Positions 43,153 through 52,985 of a stretch of DNA of 64,000 bases are shown one piece after another. The position numbers were made by a program, and so were the translations under genes. This stretch comes from Sphingomonadales bacterium (lineage in GTDB: Bacteria > Pseudomonadota > Alphaproteobacteria > Sphingomonadales > Sphingomonadaceae): positions 32,091-96,090 of the forward strand of contig JANXUK010000121.1 of assembly GCA_025356275.1 (NCBI GenBank), read 5' to 3'. The number at the start of each line of letters is the position of its first letter. Positions within the stretch are counted from its first letter, which is position 1. The notes beneath the pieces were generated by a model. The model did not search any database. It was not told where the DNA came from and saw only the letters and a list, made by a program, of their open reading frames with translations.

Positions 43153-44820
43153 TTATTGCGGTTCGGTGGCCAAAGGGCGGGGGCGCAATTCGCTGCGCAT
43201 GATCTTTCCACTACCCGTTTTGGGCAAATCGGACATAATGGAGAACCGGTGTGGCGCTTTATAGGCGGCGAGCCGCGTCCGACACCACGCCTTCAGCTCT
43301 TCCGGACTGGCGGTGGCACCGGCATTGAACGATACAAAGGCCAGCACAGTCTCACCGCGATAGGCATCAGGCTCGCCCACCACCGCTGCTTCGCGCACGG
43401 CGGGATGCGCATAGAGCACGTCCTCCACCTCGCGCGGCCACACTTTGAAACCCGAAGCGATGATCACGTCCTTCTTGCGATCGATCAGATAATGCCAGCC
43501 GGCGGCATCGCGAAATCCGATGTCGCCGCTGTGCATCCAGCCGTCCGCCAGCGCCTCGGCGGTTTCCTCGGGTTTTTGCCAATAACCGGTCATGATCTGG
43601 GGGCCGCGCATCCTGAGTTCGCCGATTTCGCCAACGCCGAGCGGGCGGCGCTGTTCATCGACTATTTCGACCGCCATGCCCGGGATCGGCACCCCGATGG
43701 ACAGCGCGCCGCTCTCCTTATCGACCGGAATCTCGCCTTCGGGCGGGGAAAACAGCGCGGGCGCAGCGGTTTCAGTCATGCCATAGGCGGTGCGGATCGC
43801 CTTGCCGAAACGCGCGGCGAAACGCGTGACTGTGCTGGGCGGGATCGGCGCACCGCCCGAGAACAGGTGTTCGAAGCTGGCGAAATCATCGGCGGTGACT
43901 TCGGGAGCCTGCATCAGCGCGATATAGGCGGTGATCGCGCCGATCATGAAGCTGGGCCGGTGCTCGCGCATCGCATCCAGCGCGACATCGGGAGCGAAGC
44001 GATAGGTCAGGACCGTCGGGCATGCCGCTGCGAAGCCGGCGCACATCTGGCACACGAAGCCGGTGATGTGGAACAGCGGCGCGATCCCGAAAATCACCGA
44101 ATGCGGGCGCAGAAGCATCCAATCACGGGTGAAGTCAGCGTTGCTGACCAGGCTGCGGTGAGTCAGCATCGCGCCCTTCGGCACGCCGGTGGTGCCCGAA
44201 GTATAGAGCAACAGCGCCAGATCATCGGGCGCGGGGGTGATCATGGGCAGAGGTGCGGTGCCCACGCTGGCCAGCGCGTCCATCATATCGCGGCCATCGG
44301 CGGGCCGGCGGGGGGGCAGCACGCGCGGATCGCTGCGCGTCTGGAATTCATGCGCCGAGGTGGTGAGCAGCGAGGCTGTCAGCAGCCAGTTTGGGGCAAT
44401 CGACGCGGCGGCGGGCGCAACCTCCGCGATGTGATCATCATGGCAGATGATGGCGCGCGGGGTACAATCGGCAAACAGCCGGGCCAGCTCGGCGCTGCGG
44501 TACATCGGGTTCATCGGAACCGGTACCGCGCCCAGCTTCCACGCGGCGATCACCGCTATGGCGCATTGGGGCACGTTCTGAAGGATCACTGCGATCCGGT
44601 CGCCCGGCACCACGCCCACATCGTGCCAATGCCGCGCCATCCGCTCCGACAAATCATCGAGCCGCGCATGATCGATCACCGCGTCGAAATAGATCAGCGC
44701 CGGGGCGGCAGGATCACGGTCAATTGCGCCGCGCACCAGCGCCAGCATCGAAGCGGCGGTCGCGCGCGGTTCGGCTGGGCGGGCCGGGTATAGCGCGTCC
44801 CAGGGCATTGGATCAGCCAT
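43153..44820 (-). CDS. Acyl-CoA synthetase / AMP-dependent CoA ligase
   Basis: ANL-superfamily enzyme of about 555 residues that activates a carboxylic acid to its CoA thioester with ATP. The P-loop-like motif is LLLYTSGTTGVPKGAMLTHR; others are TAYGMTETAAPALF, HSGDIGFRDAAGWHYLIDRK and the C-terminal catalytic Lys in PKTGSGKIMRSELRP. The substrate class (fatty, aromatic or other acid) cannot be fixed. ATG 44820 follows an overlapping 19-codon frame with the better ribosome binding site; an in-frame ATG at 44880 has the same GGAGG directly adjacent and is less likely. Leftward, 100 bp from the receptor gene. Confidence 0.92.
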   Translation of the reverse strand: MADPMPWDALYPARPAEPRATAASMLALVRGAIDRDPAAPALIYFDAVIDHARLDDLSERMARHWHDVGVVPGDRIAVILQNVPQCAIAVIAAWKLGAVPVPMNPMYRSAELARLFADCTPRAIICHDDHIAEVAPAAASIAPNWLLTASLLTTSAHEFQTRSDPRVLPPRRPADGRDMMDALASVGTAPLPMITPAPDDLALLLYTSGTTGVPKGAMLTHRSLVSNADFTRDWMLLRPHSVIFGIAPLFHITGFVCQMCAGFAAACPTVLTYRFAPDVALDAMREHRPSFMIGAITAYIALMQAPEVTADDFASFEHLFSGGAPIPPSTVTRFAARFGKAIRTAYGMTETAAPALFSPPEGEIPVDKESGALSIGVPIPGMAVEIVDEQRRPLGVGEIGELRMRGPQIMTGYWQKPEETAEALADGWMHSGDIGFRDAAGWHYLIDRKKDVIIASGFKVWPREVEDVLYAHPAVREAAVVGEPDAYRGETVLAFVSFNAGATASPEELKAWCRTRLAAYKAPHRFSIMSDLPKTGSGKIMRSELRPRPLATEPQ

Positions 44821-44872
44821 GGCGCGCCGCCGCGCCGTCTGCGGCCCGGCATGGGGCCGACGCATTATCCAT
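44813..44872 (-). CDS. Possible 19-codon leader frame overlapping the CoA ligase start
   Basis: ATG 44872 has GGAGG exactly 8 nt upstream (44881-44885), the best ribosome binding site before the ligase, and encodes MDNASAPCRAADGAAARHG. Its stop overlaps the ligase start region (ATGGCTGA), a layout typical of translational coupling. It may be only a start-site artefact; no similarity to a known leader peptide is seen. Confidence 0.35.
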   Translation of the reverse strand: MDNASAPCRAADGAAARHG

Positions 44873-45025
44873 AGAAGCATCCTCCGGTGCCGTGATGCGC
44901 CCCGGCGCAGGATTGTGCCATTCCTCGCGCATGTAAACCCCGCCATGCGGGTGACGCGCGCGCGGAAGGACGTGGAAGGACAACGAATAGACAGCGCCGC
45001 CGCCATGACATACCCTGCTGCCGGT

Positions 45026-45055
45026 CCGCCGAGAGGGGTGCCGCCGAGAGGGGTG
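45026..45055 (+). repeat. 15-bp tandem duplication carrying the kelch-gene ribosome binding site
   Basis: Two exact adjacent copies of CCGCCGAGAGGGGTG directly upstream of the ATG at 45064. Each copy contains GAGAGGGG, so the ribosome binding site itself has been duplicated; the second copy is at normal spacing (about 9-10 nt). Confidence 0.85.
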
Positions 45056-45063
45056 ATTGTCCG

Positions 45064-46746
45064 ATGGATGCCGATCAATCCGCAGGCTTTGGTGCCGACA
45101 GCATCTCGCGGCGGCGGTTTGTGCGCGGCGCGGCGGCGACGGGGGCAAGCTCGATGCTGGCGCTGGCCCTGGCTGGCTGCGGCGGGGCGGGCGGCACTGC
45201 GGCGCGTCCGGCGCCCACGCCCACGCCCACGCCAACCGCGACCCCTGTTCCGACGCGGCAGGCGCTGGCCAACCAGCCGCCCGAGGCAGTGCTCCTCGCG
45301 CTATTGCTCACCGATGGCACGGTGATGGCCCAAGCCGAGCCAACCGCGCATAGCGCAGCCGACTTTTTCCGCCTGACCCCCGACGCCAATGGCAGCTATC
45401 TGGCCGGCCGCTGGTCGCGGATGTCCTCGCCGCCCACCGGCTATGCGCCCTATGCCGGGGCACAGGCGGTGCTGGCCGATGGAAGGGCGCTGTTCGTTGG
45501 CGGCGAGTATAATCAGGACAATTACGGCATTCCCTTCGCACCCTCGGGGCTGACCAATATGTCGGCGGTGTACGATCCGGTGGCGGACAGCTGGCGAATG
45601 ATCGCGCCGCCGCCCGGCATGCCCTATATCGGCGACGTGCCCAGCGCGGTACTGACGGATGGGCGCTTCATCTTCGGCAGCAAGCTCGACAAGACCTTGT
45701 GGGCGCTCGATCCGGAGACATTGCTGTGGTCGCCATTGGTGTCCACCGGCAAGAATGACAATTTCGCGGAGGAAGGCTTCACCCTGTTGCCGAGTGGCAG
45801 CATCCTCGTGGTCGATATGGTCAACGTGCCCCAGACCGAGCATTACCTACCCGGCACCGGCGCATGGATACAGGACGGGCCGACGCCGCAATCGCTGGCA
45901 TCGCCAACCGACTACCCCGCCGGCATCGCCTACGGCCCGGCGCCGGTGCAGGTGGTGGGCGGGGTGACCTATGGCCCCGGCCCGCGCGGCGTCTATGCGG
46001 CGCCGGGCGAGATGGGCCCGGCGATCCTGCGCCCCGATGGCAGCGTGTTCGCCGCCGGCTCGGCCGTGAGCGGCGCGGCGGGCCACACCGCGATCTACCG
46101 CCTCGGCGCCACGCCGGGCGTCGCCGGCAGCTGGACCGCTGGGCCCGATTTCCCGGTTGGCGACAATGCCGGTGATTCGAGCGCAGTGTTGCTGATCAGC
46201 GGCAATGTTCTGGTCGCGGGGGTCAGCGGTGCGCTGTATGAATTCGACGGGACCACGCTCACCCGTACCTTCGCCGCGCCGTCGGGCGGGGGGTCGTCCG
46301 AGTTTTCGACACTGATGCTGCCGTTGCCGACCGGGCAGGTGCTGGTGTTGCAGCCCGGCGTGCTGCCGTCAGCATCGATCTACACGCCGTTGGGTAGTGC
46401 GCAGGCGGGGTGGGCGCCGACGATCCTCACGGCGCCGGGGGCGGTGCTGCGCGGGCAAACCTATCCGCTGAGCGGCACCCAGCTCAATGGCCTCAGTCAG
46501 GCCGCCGCCTATGGCGATGAGTTTGCCAATGCCACCAATTACCCACTGGTGCGGATCACCAACAATGCCAGCGGCCATGTGTTCTATGCGCGAACGCATG
46601 GGCATTCATCGATGGGAGTGGCGACCGGGGCGCTGGTGGTGTCGACCAATTTCGATGTGCCCGCAGCCACGGAAACCGGCGCGGCGAGCCTGGTGGTGGT
46701 GGCCAATGGCATCGCCTCGGCGGGGGTTGCGGTGATGGTTGGTTAG
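45064..46746 (+). CDS. Tat-exported kelch-repeat lipoprotein (galactose-oxidase-like fold)
   Basis: Protein of 560 residues with a twin-arginine signal SRRRFVRGAA and a lipobox LALAGC, followed by a short Thr-Pro linker (TPTPTPTPTATPVPT). The body has kelch-type blades (AQAVLADGRALFVGGEYNQD; SAVYDPVADSWRMIAPPPG; SAVLTDGRFIFGSKLDKT). The C-terminal ~110 residues form an early-set/Ig-like domain (LNGLSQAAAYGDEFANATNY, PLVRITNNASGHVFYARTHG). This is the architecture of galactose-oxidase-like proteins, but the copper-radical Cys-Tyr site is not evident, so oxidase activity should not be assumed. It is divergent from the CoA ligase. Confidence 0.83.
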   Translation: MDADQSAGFGADSISRRRFVRGAAATGASSMLALALAGCGGAGGTAARPAPTPTPTPTATPVPTRQALANQPPEAVLLALLLTDGTVMAQAEPTAHSAADFFRLTPDANGSYLAGRWSRMSSPPTGYAPYAGAQAVLADGRALFVGGEYNQDNYGIPFAPSGLTNMSAVYDPVADSWRMIAPPPGMPYIGDVPSAVLTDGRFIFGSKLDKTLWALDPETLLWSPLVSTGKNDNFAEEGFTLLPSGSILVVDMVNVPQTEHYLPGTGAWIQDGPTPQSLASPTDYPAGIAYGPAPVQVVGGVTYGPGPRGVYAAPGEMGPAILRPDGSVFAAGSAVSGAAGHTAIYRLGATPGVAGSWTAGPDFPVGDNAGDSSAVLLISGNVLVAGVSGALYEFDGTTLTRTFAAPSGGGSSEFSTLMLPLPTGQVLVLQPGVLPSASIYTPLGSAQAGWAPTILTAPGAVLRGQTYPLSGTQLNGLSQAAAYGDEFANATNYPLVRITNNASGHVFYARTHGHSSMGVATGALVVSTNFDVPAATETGAASLVVVANGIASAGVAVMVG

Positions 46747-46755
46747 AGGTTGGTT

Positions 46756-46948
46756 AGCGAAAAGCGCGAAAGGGCGCTTCGCTTAGGAAGCCTGTGCCGT
46801 CCTGCGCGGAGTCTTTGTTGTTAGGAAGCCTGGTCCATCCCGTGCGCCCTCCCGACCTCCCACAGAATACCTACTGGATGGGAGGTCGGGAGGGGGCGCG
46901 GGATGGAACAGGTTTCCTTTGCAAAAGCGCCGTTTTGCGCTTTTCGCC
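46756..46948. repeat. Large two-level palindrome between convergent genes
   Basis: Inner arms of 40 bp (46823-46862 and 46879-46918) are inverted repeats with few mismatches and a 16-bp loop; outer arms (46757-46779 and 46925-46947) pair as GCGAAAAGCGC with GCGCTTTTCGC and onward. AGGAAGCCTG also occurs twice as a direct repeat on the left side (from 46785 and 46823). It could terminate transcription from both sides, but it is far larger than a normal terminator and resembles a palindromic mobile repeat. Confidence 0.8.
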
Positions 46949-46957
46949 GAACAGCCA

Positions 46958-47605
46958 CTAACGATCCCGATAGGGCGTATTGGGAGCGACGACCTGTGGC
47001 GGACCCGAATCGGTGTTGGGGTCGGGGGTGCTGGTTGGCGCTGTCGGCGGCGGCTGGACTGCGGTGAGGCCTGGCTGGCCGTTGCCGCCCGGCGCGGGTG
47101 TGGCCGGCGCGGGAGTGGCCGCTCCGCCGGGGCAGAACGCGTCTGACGCAGCCGCGATATGCGAAGGATCGAAGGCGCGCGACGTCAGCGCGGCGTCGAG
47201 CAGCTCCTGGATGGCCGGGCGCAGCGGCTGACGCAGACCTTGATGATCGTAACGCTTGCCGCCGTCATACATCTCGCCGCCGGCAGGGTCGGTGGGGACT
47301 TCGATGGCCGCGGTGGTGCCGGTGGCGCCTTGCGCCTGCACCCGCACGGTGAAGCTGGCGATCGTGAAGAAGCTGCTGGTGACTTGCCAGCGCACCGCGT
47401 CGCTGCCTTCGCGCGCGGAGGTGATGTCGATCGGAAGGGCGCAGCGTTCGGCGCGGATGAAGCTGGCGGTGTCGGCCTTGCCCAGCCGGGCGACCGCATC
47501 CGTCATGCTGAGCGGGTAAACGGTGGCGGCGGGCTGGGGCGTGGGGGTGCCGCCGCAGCCCGCCAGCAGCAGCGGCGCGATCAGGATCAGGGCGATGCGT
47601 GTCAT
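46958..47605 (-). CDS. Lipoprotein of unknown function
   Basis: Exported lipoprotein of 215 residues with lipobox LLLAGC. The central ~110 residues look folded, with two Cys (AERCALPID and DAFCPGG); the C-terminal ~55 residues are Pro/Ala/Thr-rich low complexity. No family is recognised. It is divergent from prfC with a 96-bp gap and converges on the kelch gene across the large palindrome. Confidence 0.8.
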   Translation of the reverse strand: MTRIALILIAPLLLAGCGGTPTPQPAATVYPLSMTDAVARLGKADTASFIRAERCALPIDITSAREGSDAVRWQVTSSFFTIASFTVRVQAQGATGTTAAIEVPTDPAGGEMYDGGKRYDHQGLRQPLRPAIQELLDAALTSRAFDPSHIAAASDAFCPGGAATPAPATPAPGGNGQPGLTAVQPPPTAPTSTPDPNTDSGPPQVVAPNTPYRDR

Positions 47606-47701
47606 TCCGCCGCTATACGCGCGGATGTTTAAAGAGCGGTAAGCCGCCTCGCACGCTGCGCGGTTTCATTTTGCACGAAACCCCTCTAACCGGCGCGGAC
47701 C

Positions 47702-49252
47702 ATGACCAGCCCTGCCACCTCCAGCCGCCGCACCTTCGCGATCATCTCGCACCCCGATGCCGGCAAGACCACGCTGACCGAAAAGCTGTTGCTCAGCGGC
47801 GGCGCGATCCATCTGGCGGGCGAGGTCAAGGCGCGGGGGCAGGCGCGGCGGGCGCGGTCGGACTGGATGAAGATCGAGCAGCAGCGCGGCATTTCCGTGA
47901 CCAGCAGCGTGATGACCTTTGCGCGTGATTTCGATGGCATCGGGAACATCACCTTTAACCTGCTCGACACGCCGGGGCACGAGGATTTCTCCGAGGATAC
48001 CTATCGCACGCTGACCGCGGTCGATTCGGCGATCATGGTGATCGATGCAGCCAAGGGCATCGAGCCGCAGACGCGCAAGCTGTTCGAAGTGTGCCGGATG
48101 CGCAATGTGCCGATCATCACCTTCATCAACAAGGTCGACCGCGAGGGGCGGCCGGTGTTCGAGATTCTGGACGAGGTCGCCGATGCGCTGGCGCTTGATG
48201 TCTGCCCGATGGGGTGGCCGGTGGGGATGGGCGGCACGTTCGAGGGCGTGCTGGACATTGCCAGCGGACGGGTCAGCCGCCCCGAGGGCCCGTCGCGCGA
48301 ATTTCTCGGCAAGGTCGATGCGGGCGCCGTGCTGCCTGCCGAGGTGGCCGATGAGGTCGAGCTGGCACAGGCCGGCTATCGGGCGTTCGATCTGGAGGCG
48401 TATCGGCATGGCGACCTGACCCCGGTGTATTTCGGCTCGGCGCTGAAGAATTTCGGGGTCAATGAGCTGATCTTGGCGATCGCCACCTACGCACCCCCTC
48501 CGCGCCCGCAACCGAGCAATCAGGGCGCGATCGACCCGGCCAGCCCCGAGGTCACCGGCTTCGTGTTCAAGGTGCAGGCCAATATGGACCCACAGCACCG
48601 GGACCGTATCGCCTTTATGCGGCTAGTCTCGGGCACGTTCCGGCGGGGGATGCGTCTGGTGCCGTCGGGGCTGGGCAAGCCGATAGCGGTGCATTCGCCG
48701 GTGCTGTTCTTCGCGCAGGACCGCGGCCTCGCCGATTCGGCCGAGGCGGGCGACATCATCGGTATTCCCAACCATGGCACTTTGCGGGTCGGGGATACGT
48801 TGTCCGAGAAGAACGAGGTGCGGTTTGTCGGCCTGCCCAACTTCGCCCCCGAAATCCTGCGCCGCGTGGCGCTCAAAGACCCGACCAAGACCAAGCAATT
48901 GCGCAAGGCGCTCGACGATCTGAGCGAGGAGGGCGTGATCCAGGTGTTCTATCCCGAGATCGGCGCACAATGGATCGTGGGTGTGGTCGGGCAGTTGCAG
49001 CTCGATGTGCTGATCAGCCGTCTGGAGGCCGAATACAAGGTCGCCGCGATGCTGGAGCCTGCGCCGTTTGACACCGCGCGCTGGCTGACCGGCAGCGAGG
49101 CCGATCTGCGCGATTTTGCCGAGTTCAACAAAAGCAATCTGGCCAAGGATCGCGACGGTGATCCGGTGTTCCTCGCGCGTTCAGCTTGGGATGTGTCTTA
49201 TCAGCAGGAGCGCAACCCGGCCCTCGCATTCGGTGCCACCAAGGAGCGGTAG
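47702..49252 (+). CDS. prfC: Peptide chain release factor 3
   Basis: GTPase of 516 residues that recycles release factors 1 and 2 from the ribosome. Translational-GTPase motifs are in order: SHPDAGKTTLTE (P-loop), RGISVTSSVM (switch I), LLDTPGHEDFSEDTYR (switch II), NKVDRE (G4). Length and the RF3-specific GAIHLAGEVKARG and WDVSYQQERNP near the C-terminus separate it from EF-G. The 3' end is followed 8 bp later by an EEP-family gene. Confidence 0.96.
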   Translation: MTSPATSSRRTFAIISHPDAGKTTLTEKLLLSGGAIHLAGEVKARGQARRARSDWMKIEQQRGISVTSSVMTFARDFDGIGNITFNLLDTPGHEDFSEDTYRTLTAVDSAIMVIDAAKGIEPQTRKLFEVCRMRNVPIITFINKVDREGRPVFEILDEVADALALDVCPMGWPVGMGGTFEGVLDIASGRVSRPEGPSREFLGKVDAGAVLPAEVADEVELAQAGYRAFDLEAYRHGDLTPVYFGSALKNFGVNELILAIATYAPPPRPQPSNQGAIDPASPEVTGFVFKVQANMDPQHRDRIAFMRLVSGTFRRGMRLVPSGLGKPIAVHSPVLFFAQDRGLADSAEAGDIIGIPNHGTLRVGDTLSEKNEVRFVGLPNFAPEILRRVALKDPTKTKQLRKALDDLSEEGVIQVFYPEIGAQWIVGVVGQLQLDVLISRLEAEYKVAAMLEPAPFDTARWLTGSEADLRDFAEFNKSNLAKDRDGDPVFLARSAWDVSYQQERNPALAFGATKER

Positions 49253-49260
49253 TCGCAACC

Positions 49261-50471
<1,211 letters not shown>

Positions 50472-50500
50472 CCCGCGCTTCCGATTGGAGGGAATCCACC

Positions 50501-52075
50501 ATGATCCGCAAGATAGTTTGCGGCGCCGGCATCTTGGGCACCTCGCTCTTTGCCGCCACCGCCGCTTTTGCCCAGGCTGCGAGCTCCGCCGCCTCGGCCG
50601 TCAGCACGGCTGCTGCCGCGCCTGTTGCCACTGCGACGGCTGCTGCCGCTGCGCTGCCGACCGCCGTTCCGGCCGCCGCGCCGCTGGTTAACCTCGCCAA
50701 GCTCTCGCCAGCGCTGCAAACCGCGTTCGAAGCGACGATGACCAACAAGGGCGATAACGCCTGGATGCTGGTCTCTACAGCGCTGGTGCTGATGATGAGC
50801 ATTCCGGGCCTGGCGCTGTTCTATGGCGGCCTGGTCCGCACCAAGAACATGCTCAGCGTGCTGATGCAGGTGTTCATGATCATCTCGATCTGCACGCTGA
50901 TATGGTGCTTCTGGGGCTATTCGATGGCCTTCACCGCCAATTCGAACGCCACGTTGGCGCCGTTCGTGGGCGGCCTGTCCAAGAAATTCCTAATGGGGGT
51001 TGATGCCACGACCGTGGTCGCCACCTTCTCCAACAACGTCTACCTGCCGGAATACACCTATGTGATGTTCCAGTGCACCTTTGCCATCATCACGGCCGCA
51101 CTGATCGTGGGCAGCCTTGCTGACCGCGTGAAGTTCTGGCCGCTGATGCTGTTCATGGTGCTATGGTCGACCTTCGCCTACTACCCGATCGCGCATATGG
51201 TGTGGTACTGGGCTGGCCCGGACTTCTATTACACCTCGGCCGGCACCGCGACCCCGGACGGCGGCTTCATGTTCAACAAGGGCGCGCTGGACTTTGCCGG
51301 CGGGACCGTGGTGCACATCAACGCCGGTATCGCGGGTATGATCGGCTGCATGTTCCTGGGCAAGCGTCTGGGCTTCGGCAAGGAAGCGATGCCTCCGCAC
51401 TCGCTGACGATGACGATGATCGGTGCCTCGCTGTTGTGGGTGGGCTGGTTCGGTTTCAACGCCGGTTCCAACCTCGAAGCAACCGGCGGCGCTTCGCTGG
51501 CCTTCATCAACACCTTCGTTGCGACGGCAGCGGCGGCGGTCAGCTGGGCACTGTGTGACCAGTTCGTCCATGGCAAGCCTTCGATGCTGGGTGCAGCCTC
51601 GGGTGCGGTTGCCGGCCTCGTCGCCATCACGCCTGCTTCGGGCTATGTCGGACCGATGGGCGGCATCGTTCTCGGCCTGTTGGTTTCGCCGATCTGCTTC
51701 TTCTTCGTCACCACGGTGAAGAACAAGTTCAAGTATGACGACGCGCTCGACGTGTTCGGCGTTCACTGCATCGGTGGTATCATCGGCGCGCTGGGCACCG
51801 GCATTCTGGCGGCTCCGATGTTTGGTGGCCAGGGCGCTGCCGATTACTCGAAGTTCCCGTATGTTTCGGGGACCGATCCGAAGAACCCCTACGACATGAT
51901 GCACCAGATGGGGGTTCAGGCCACCGGTGTCTGCGTCACGCTGCTGTGGTCGGGCATTGTTGCGACGATCCTGTACTTTGCGATCGACAAGATCTTCGGC
52001 CTGCGTCCCAGCGAGGAAGCAGAGCGCGAAGGGCTCGACATTACCGAGCATGGCGAACGCGCTTACAACTACTGA
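50501..52075 (+). CDS. amtB: Ammonium transporter
   Basis: Ammonium channel of 524 residues, longer than the ~430 of E. coli AmtB owing to a signal peptide and an Ala/Pro-rich periplasmic N-terminal extension (roughly residues 20-85). Eleven TM segments follow. Family motifs are AWMLVSTALVLMMSIPGLAL, YGGLVRTKN, DFAGGTVVHINAGIAGM (pore His) and DVFGVHCIGGIIGALG (second pore His). GGAGGG precedes ATG 50501 at 9 nt. It is co-transcribed with glnK from the sigma-54 promoter and ends at a strong terminator. Confidence 0.96.
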   Translation: MIRKIVCGAGILGTSLFAATAAFAQAASSAASAVSTAAAAPVATATAAAAALPTAVPAAAPLVNLAKLSPALQTAFEATMTNKGDNAWMLVSTALVLMMSIPGLALFYGGLVRTKNMLSVLMQVFMIISICTLIWCFWGYSMAFTANSNATLAPFVGGLSKKFLMGVDATTVVATFSNNVYLPEYTYVMFQCTFAIITAALIVGSLADRVKFWPLMLFMVLWSTFAYYPIAHMVWYWAGPDFYYTSAGTATPDGGFMFNKGALDFAGGTVVHINAGIAGMIGCMFLGKRLGFGKEAMPPHSLTMTMIGASLLWVGWFGFNAGSNLEATGGASLAFINTFVATAAAAVSWALCDQFVHGKPSMLGAASGAVAGLVAITPASGYVGPMGGIVLGLLVSPICFFFVTTVKNKFKYDDALDVFGVHCIGGIIGALGTGILAAPMFGGQGAADYSKFPYVSGTDPKNPYDMMHQMGVQATGVCVTLLWSGIVATILYFAIDKIFGLRPSEEAEREGLDITEHGERAYNY

Positions 52076-52205
52076 TACCGGGCATCGCCGGGGGCTCCCC
52101 AGGGGTTCCCGGCGACGTTCCACAAAGTTTCCCAGCTTGGCGGGGCCGGAGTATCCTCTCCTCCCCCGGTCCCGCCAAACCATGTTCCTCCTGCGAACAC
52201 GACTT

Positions 52206-52237
52206 TGGGTCGGAGCCAGCCGCTCCGACCCATTTTT
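52206..52237 (+). terminator. Rho-independent terminator after amtB
   Basis: GGGTCGGAG (52207-52215) pairs perfectly with CTCCGACCC (52223-52231) around a 7-nt loop, followed by TTTTT. A second GC-rich hairpin lies upstream at 52086-52114. Confidence 0.88.
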
Positions 52238-52281
52238 GTGGCTTATGCGCGAGCCAGTGCGGGCCAGTGCGGGGAGTGCTA

Positions 52282-52713
52282 TCAGCGCTGGCCGCTGGCC
52301 AGCATGTCCATCATGGCGCGCACCGGGCCAAGGTCATAACCTGCCGCTGCCGCCTGACGGGTCAGCGCCGCCGGATCGGCGCCACCGCTGGCCTCGGCCA
52401 GACCCCACAGCAATGTCGAGCGCGTGCCCGAGCGGCAATAGGCCAGGATCGGACCCGTGGCTCCGCCCAGCGCATCGCGCATCGCCGCAACCTGCGCCTG
52501 GCTGAAGCCGGCGTGGGTGATCGGGATTGCGACGTAAGCCAGCCCGGCACTGCGCGCGGCCGCAGCGATAGTGTCGCCATCGGTCTGGTCGGCGCTTTCG
52601 CCTTCGGGGCGGTTGTTGATCACCAGCGTGATGCCTTGTACAGCGGCGGCGGCGATATCTTCCCGGGTGATTTGCGGGCTCACCCAGAGGTCGTCAGTCA
52701 GCTTGCGAAACAT
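52282..52713 (-). CDS. TIGR01244 / DUF442-type phosphatase-like sulfurtransferase
   Basis: Protein of 143 residues of the beta-lactamase-hydrolase-like/DUF442 family with a dual-specificity phosphatase fold. The N-terminal MFRKLTDDLWVSPQIT and INNRPEGESADQ are typical, and ILAYCRSGTRSTLLW is the CX5R-T/S phosphatase loop with the catalytic Cys. ATG 52713 has AGGAG upstream at 8-9 nt; the longer frame to 52845 is not family-like. Such proteins are linked to sulfide handling or to small-molecule dephosphorylation in different bacteria. Confidence 0.88.
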   Translation of the reverse strand: MFRKLTDDLWVSPQITREDIAAAAVQGITLVINNRPEGESADQTDGDTIAAAARSAGLAYVAIPITHAGFSQAQVAAMRDALGGATGPILAYCRSGTRSTLLWGLAEASGGADPAALTRQAAAAGYDLGPVRAMMDMLASGQR

Positions 52714-52985
52714 CGATTGGGCTCCTGAACAAATCAAAGCTTGTGCCAAGCATACCGGGCATCGACAAGTGCCGCCGCAGTGCGTTTGGGCAGAAATGTC
52801 ACAGACAGGCAGTGTGATAAATGCGCACGCGGAATCTGTTCGCACTCTCTTGTAAATTCGGCTATATGTGAGGATGCAGAGGCGAAGGTCGGGCGTATAG
52901 CCCCCGTTCGCGTTGTAGCGCGGTGCGAATCGTCCACGCCGCCGCGCATCTTAACGTGGGGCGAAGCGAAGGTTTGTTCGGTTTT

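Noticed and set aside
44819..45325. Plus-strand frame of 168 codons over the CoA ligase/kelch gap
   Set aside because: It overlaps the Tat signal region of the kelch gene in another frame and has no protein-like pattern.
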